Positions 60,381-64,000 of a DNA stretch of 64,000 bases are shown here, piece by piece. A program made the position numbers and the translations under genes. The notes beneath the pieces are model-generated. The model was not told the origin of the DNA and ran no database searches. It worked only from the letters and a program-made list of their open reading frames with translations. The stretch comes from Brevundimonas bacteroides DSM 4726 (GTDB taxonomy: Bacteria; Pseudomonadota; Alphaproteobacteria; Caulobacterales; Caulobacteraceae): contig NZ_JNIX01000008.1 of assembly GCF_000701445.1 (NCBI RefSeq), positions 408,631 through 472,630 of the forward strand, written 5' to 3'. Positions within the stretch are counted from its first letter, which is position 1; each line of letters starts with the position of its first letter.

Positions 60381-60578
60381 TCAGGCGTAGGGCATGTAGG
60401 ACTTGATCTTCTTGGCGTCGGCATCGGCCATGACCGAGGTGCCGCGGTTCTGGCGGATGTATTTGGAGTTGTGGCTGATCAAGCGGTGACGCTTGCCCGC
60501 AACCCCGGCCTTCACCTTGCCGGTCGCAGTGAGTTTGAAGCGCTTCTTGGCGCCCGACTTCGTCTTCAGTTTCGGCAT
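60381..60578 (-). CDS. rpmI: 50S ribosomal protein L35
   Basis: A 65-residue protein, [20 protein letters not shown] at the start and [16 protein letters not shown] later, both hallmarks of L35. First gene of the rpmI-rplT pair. About 145 bases of untranslated sequence lie between it and the MFS gene upstream; in many bacteria L20 represses this operon by binding its leader, but I could not identify such a site. Confidence 0.98.
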   Translation of the reverse strand: MPKLKTKSGAKKRFKLTATGKVKAGVAGKRHRLISHNSKYIRQNRGTSVMADADAKKIKSYMPYA

Positions 60579-60723
60579 TTTCGACTCTCATTCTGATGGG
60601 CGCAGGGCCCGTCGAACCTCAAAGGGTCCTTTTCGTCCCGCCCAGGCATGCCTGTTCGCCCGGCGGTCCGCACGCGAAGGCGCGGCTTCTAGGCGAAGTG
60701 GGGCCGGATGGCAAGCGCGGTCG

Positions 60724-61974
60724 CTACTCCGCCGCCTCCGCCGCCAGCCGGGCCGGCTGGCTCGCCGCCCGCCCCGCGTTGATGGCCATGATCGCCGCCG
60801 GAACCATCAGGGCCGCGCCCACCGCCAGCGGCCAGTCGTGTCCCAGCCCCGAGAACATCGCGCCCGCCACGATCGGCCCCACGATCCGCCCCGACGAACT
60901 CGCCGCCATGTTCAGCCCCAGCATGGCGCCCTGCCGGTCCGGCGGGGCCGCGCGCGAGATCATGGCCGAGATGTTGGGCATGGTCATCGCCATGCCGAAG
61001 CCGCCGATGATCATGGCGATGGGCACGAACCAGGCCCCCGGCGAAAACATCTGCCCCAGCAGTCCGACCCCGAACAGCAGGCACCCGCCCGCCAGCACCC
61101 GGCTTTCGCCGAAACGCCGAGCCAGCCGCCCGGTCAGCAGCGACTGGCAGATCACCGAGACGACGCCCACCGCCATGAAGGAGAAGGCCACCTCGCGCGC
61201 GCCCCAGTCGTAGCGCGCCCCGGTCCACAGGCCGAATGTCGACTCCATGCCTGAGAACCCGGCCATGTAGATCAGCGTCACCACGATCACCCGCGAGATC
61301 ACGGGATTGGCCGCCGCATGGCTCACGCCCGACAGGAACGGCTCGCGCGCCGGGGCCGGCCCTTCTCGCCGAACCAGGCTCTCCTTCAGCACGAACAGGG
61401 CTCCCAGCGCCGCCAGCGTCGCCAGCCCGCAGGCCGCGAAGATCGGCAGCTGGTAACCCAGCCGCCCCATGTCCTCCTGCACCAGGATGCCCGACAGCCC
61501 AGGCCCGGCGATGAAGCCCGCCCCGAACGCCGCCCCGATCAGCCCCATCCTCCCCGCCCGCTTCTCCGGCGGCGTGACGTCGGCGACATAGCCCTGCACG
61601 GTCGAGACGTTGCCCGCCCCCAACCCGGTGAACAGCCGCACCGCGATGGCCAGCCAGATGTTGGGCACAAACGCCAGCATCAGATAGCCGACCGCATTGG
61701 CGCAGACGGTGATCAGCAAAACGGGCTTCCTGCCGATCCGGTCCGACAGCCGCCCCCAGAAGGGCTCGGCGAAAAACTGGCCGATCGAATAGGCCGAGAA
61801 CATCAGGGCCACCTGCCATGGCTCGGCGTTCAGGCTGTCGCCGAAGAATGGCAAAAGCGGCACCACCAGGCCGAACCCGACCAGGTTGATGAAGACGATG
61901 GCGAACAGCACGATCAGGGCCTGCCGGTCGGCATGATCGGCGGCGGGCGAAACGGTCGGACGATCGGGCATCAC
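60724..61974 (-). CDS. MFS drug-efflux type transporter (TCR/Tet family-like)
   Basis: A 416-residue protein with 12 predicted TM helices. The loop FWGRLSDRIGRKPVLL after TM2 and RLFTGLGAGNVSTVQGYVADVTPPEKRA in the TM4-TM5 region (about 113-140) match the tetracycline-resistance-like TCR group. Met1 or Met2 could start. Substrate is unknown; members export drugs or sugars. It stands alone between rpmI and the divergent kinase. Confidence 0.88.
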   Translation of the reverse strand: MMPDRPTVSPAADHADRQALIVLFAIVFINLVGFGLVVPLLPFFGDSLNAEPWQVALMFSAYSIGQFFAEPFWGRLSDRIGRKPVLLITVCANAVGYLMLAFVPNIWLAIAVRLFTGLGAGNVSTVQGYVADVTPPEKRAGRMGLIGAAFGAGFIAGPGLSGILVQEDMGRLGYQLPIFAACGLATLAALGALFVLKESLVRREGPAPAREPFLSGVSHAAANPVISRVIVVTLIYMAGFSGMESTFGLWTGARYDWGAREVAFSFMAVGVVSVICQSLLTGRLARRFGESRVLAGGCLLFGVGLLGQMFSPGAWFVPIAMIIGGFGMAMTMPNISAMISRAAPPDRQGAMLGLNMAASSSGRIVGPIVAGAMFSGLGHDWPLAVGAALMVPAAIMAINAGRAASQPARLAAEAAE

Positions 61975-62139
61975 CGCCTTCTAGCCCACCCCGGCCGATC
62001 CGGCGAGCGGCCCGGGGTCGCGCCCCGATATTGCTCCGCTTGCGGAGCTATCGCGATGAAATCGCTGTAAAAGTTTCAAGAACGGCAAAGTCTGCATTAA
62101 GGGGCCGGTGCTAGTCCTGATGTCCGAGCAGGAGGCCCG

Positions 62140-63741
62140 ATGGCGCGGATCGGCGATTTCATTGACGCGGTCGCGCCGGTGTCTCCGGACACCCTGGGCG
62201 CGGTCGTCTTCGACCGGTTCGAGGCCGAGCCCAACACCCTGGCCATCGCCGTGGTGGACGCAGAGCGCCGCCCCGTCGGCCTGATCGAGCGGAACGCCTT
62301 CACCCTCAGGATGGCCGCCGAGTTCGGCCGCGCCCTCTATGCTCGTCGACCGGTCGCGACGCTCATGGACCCGAACCCGCCGACCGCTGACGCCGACGCC
62401 TCCGCCGAGACCTTCTTCGCGGGCGTGGACGCCGCCGAGCTCAACATGCTGCTGCGCGGCTTCATCGTGGTGAAGGACGGTCTGTATCTCGGCGTCGGTG
62501 CCGGCGTGCAGATCCTTCAGGCCGGATCGGCCCTCTATCGCGCCAGGGCCGAGGAGATGACCACGCTTGCCCGCGACCTGGCTGCCGCCGAAGCCGAGGC
62601 CCAGGCGTCCAGCCGCGCCAAGTCCGAGTTTCTGGCCGTCATGAGCCACGAGATCCGTACGCCGCTGAACGGCGTCCTGGGTGTCGCGGGTCTGCTGGAT
62701 CGCAAGCTCCAGCAGGAGGAGCTGCGCCCCTACGTCCAGACCATCCTCGATTCCGGCCAGAGCCTGCTGCGGCTGCTGACGGACGCACTCGACATGTCGC
62801 GCGCCTCGGCCGGCGTCCTGAACCTCGAACCCGCTCCCCTGCACATCGACGCCGTGGCCCGGGACCTCGCCGCACTCTGGCGGCCCCGCGCCGAAGAAAA
62901 GGGCCTGACCCTGACCGTCGCCTGCGAAACGACCGACCACGACTGGGTCATGGGCGATGGGGTCCGCATCAAGCAGCTGCTCAACAACCTGATCGGCAAC
63001 GCGCTGAAGTTCACCCAGATCGGCGGGGTGGTCGTCTCGCTCGCCACGCGCTGGGAGGATGGCGCGGTGCGTCTCGACGCGGTCGTCGACGACACGGGCC
63101 CGGGCATCCCCGACCACGCCGCCGCGACCATCTTTGAGCCCTTCAACACGGGTGAGGCGGGGCGCGAGGGTGCCGGCGCGGGTCTGGGCCTGGCCATCTG
63201 CCGCCAGATCGTGGAGCGCATGGGCGGCTCCATTGGCTTGGCCCGCTCGCCCCAGGGCGGCGCGCATTTTCAGTTCACCCTCCACCTGCCCTGCTGCGGG
63301 CCGGAGATGCGTGCGGCAGCCGACGTCATGGCCGAACCGACTCCGCATGAGACGCTTCACGTCCTCGTCGCCGACGACAACCCGACCAATCGCTTCGTCG
63401 CCGCCCGCCTGCTGGAAATGTTCGGCTGCACCCACGAGGCCGTCGCCGACGGCGCCGAGGCGGTCGAGGCCGCACGTCTTCGCCCCTTCGATCTCATCCT
63501 GATGGACATCAAGATGCCGATCATGAACGGGGTCGCCGCCACCCGCGCGATCCGTGCCCTGGGCGGTCCCGCCGCCACAACGCCGATCCTGGCCCTCACC
63601 GCCAACGCCGACCCACGCGACGCGGCCGACTATCTGGCGGCCGGAATGACCGGCGTCGTCGCCAAGCCCATCCAGCCCGACGCCCTTCTCAACGCGATCC
63701 GACTCGCTCTGGGCTCCAACGCGATGGAGGCGGCGGCTTAG
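62140..63741 (+). CDS. Soluble hybrid histidine kinase with receiver domain
   Basis: A 533-residue protein without TM helices. Residues 1-130 look like a CBS-type sensory region (VVDAERRPVGLIERNAFTLRMA). A coiled coil (about 140-165) leads to the HisKA box FLAVMSHEIRTPLNG near residue 170, then the ATPase boxes NNLIGNALKFT, DDTGPGIP and GAGLGLAICRQIV. The C-terminal receiver has Asp in LILMDIKMPIMNG near residue 455 and the Lys in VAKPIQPD. It should pass phosphate from His to its own Asp and on to an unknown phosphotransferase. AGGAGG lies just before the ATG. Confidence 0.92.
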   Translation: MARIGDFIDAVAPVSPDTLGAVVFDRFEAEPNTLAIAVVDAERRPVGLIERNAFTLRMAAEFGRALYARRPVATLMDPNPPTADADASAETFFAGVDAAELNMLLRGFIVVKDGLYLGVGAGVQILQAGSALYRARAEEMTTLARDLAAAEAEAQASSRAKSEFLAVMSHEIRTPLNGVLGVAGLLDRKLQQEELRPYVQTILDSGQSLLRLLTDALDMSRASAGVLNLEPAPLHIDAVARDLAALWRPRAEEKGLTLTVACETTDHDWVMGDGVRIKQLLNNLIGNALKFTQIGGVVVSLATRWEDGAVRLDAVVDDTGPGIPDHAAATIFEPFNTGEAGREGAGAGLGLAICRQIVERMGGSIGLARSPQGGAHFQFTLHLPCCGPEMRAAADVMAEPTPHETLHVLVADDNPTNRFVAARLLEMFGCTHEAVADGAEAVEAARLRPFDLILMDIKMPIMNGVAATRAIRALGGPAATTPILALTANADPRDAADYLAAGMTGVVAKPIQPDALLNAIRLALGSNAMEAAA

Positions 63742-64000
63742 CACGGGGCTTCCTGTCCAGCGAAAAGGTGAAGCTCGCGCTGCTTTTTCTCAATCATCCA
63801 ACGACGCCCGGATTCTTCCAATGAATCCAGCGCTGGTCGCGTTCGAGACGCCGCGAACGCGCCCTCATTGAAACCTGCCTTACAATCACCCCCGGTTCCG
63901 TCGCCTGGGAAGGGCGCAAGGCCTTGCGAGCTTGTCGCGGCGGAAGCGGTTGGAGCGGGGGCTCCCGAGGTCCAACGACCGGAGGCCGTGAAGAGCGGTC
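63742..64000. other. Right-edge region, unassigned
   Basis: After the kinase stop, 259 bases show no gene I can name. A plus-strand frame from about 63868 stays open to the edge (it includes CELVAAEAVGAGAPEVQRPE), but it has no clear start or ribosome site. The last 100 bases are unusually G-rich with short repeats of the AAGG/CCTT kind, which could be structured RNA or the start of a gene that continues outside the window. Confidence 0.25.

Overview
The window is about 64 kb of gene-dense, high-GC DNA whose gene content and order point to an alphaproteobacterium of the Caulobacterales, most likely Brevundimonas or a close relative. The pointers are an Entner-Doudoroff cluster in the order zwf-pgl-edd-glk, a PhyR/NepR/EcfG general stress response locus, a cobaltochelatase CobT, many TonB and outer-membrane functions, and strict use of start/stop overlaps (ATGA, GTGA) inside operons. 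I see no tRNA, rRNA, CRISPR array, insertion sequence or prophage. The organism name is an inference; no marker gene settles it.

Layout. 1-5.8 kb (minus strand): a truncated DUF1295 gene, a small lipoprotein, homogentisate dioxygenase, a TonB-dependent receptor without an export signal, and a MurC-like ligase. An LD-carboxypeptidase lies divergent at 5.8-6.7 kb. 6.7-10.7 kb: the Anbu operon (Anbu peptidase, transglutaminase, alpha-E protein, circularly permuted ATP-grasp). 10.8-15.3 kb: a divergent cluster with an exported truncated haemoglobin and a DUF3034 protein on one side, and an exported cupredoxin and a membrane EAL protein on the other, around a shared palindrome. 15.4-22.1 kb: a YerC/TrpR-like regulator and an eight-gene histidine operon containing a HisB fused to a degenerate HisC. 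22.1-27.4 kb: zwf, pgl, edd, a long hairpin repeat, glk. 27.5-43.5 kb: mixed housekeeping and envelope genes (acyl-CoA synthetase, PQQ-type dehydrogenase, lipocalin, ABC-2 exporter, CobT, heptosyltransferase family, M23 peptidase). 43.9-47.6 kb: a YdbH-YnbE-YdbL envelope operon. 47.6-54 kb: a lone cytosine methyltransferase, two paralogous lipoproteins, an acyltransferase, a CHAP hydrolase, a CorA transporter and an outer-membrane barrel. 54.2-59.9 kb: an MHS transporter and the general stress response locus. 59.9-63.7 kb: rplT, rpmI, an MFS transporter and a soluble hybrid histidine kinase.

How the parts fit. The most coherent system is the general stress response. nepR-ecfG-phyK and phyR are divergent, and each side carries a perfect EcfG promoter (GGAAC-N16-CGTT). 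Three more perfect sites lie close by. One, inside the 3' end of phyK, faces an entericidin-like peptide. One faces a single-pass membrane protein. One starts a gene-free stretch of about 113 bases that folds into a strong hairpin with an exposed C6 tract and ends in a Rho-independent terminator. I read that last one as a stress-induced small RNA, probably equivalent to GsrN of Caulobacter.

Other points of interest are the pseudo-aminotransferase on HisB, the palindrome over the his promoter, the haemoglobin/cupredoxin/c-di-GMP cluster, and two copies of a roughly 250-bp long-hairpin repeat plus two other kinds of palindromic repeat. Functions are assigned by reading motifs; no database search was possible.
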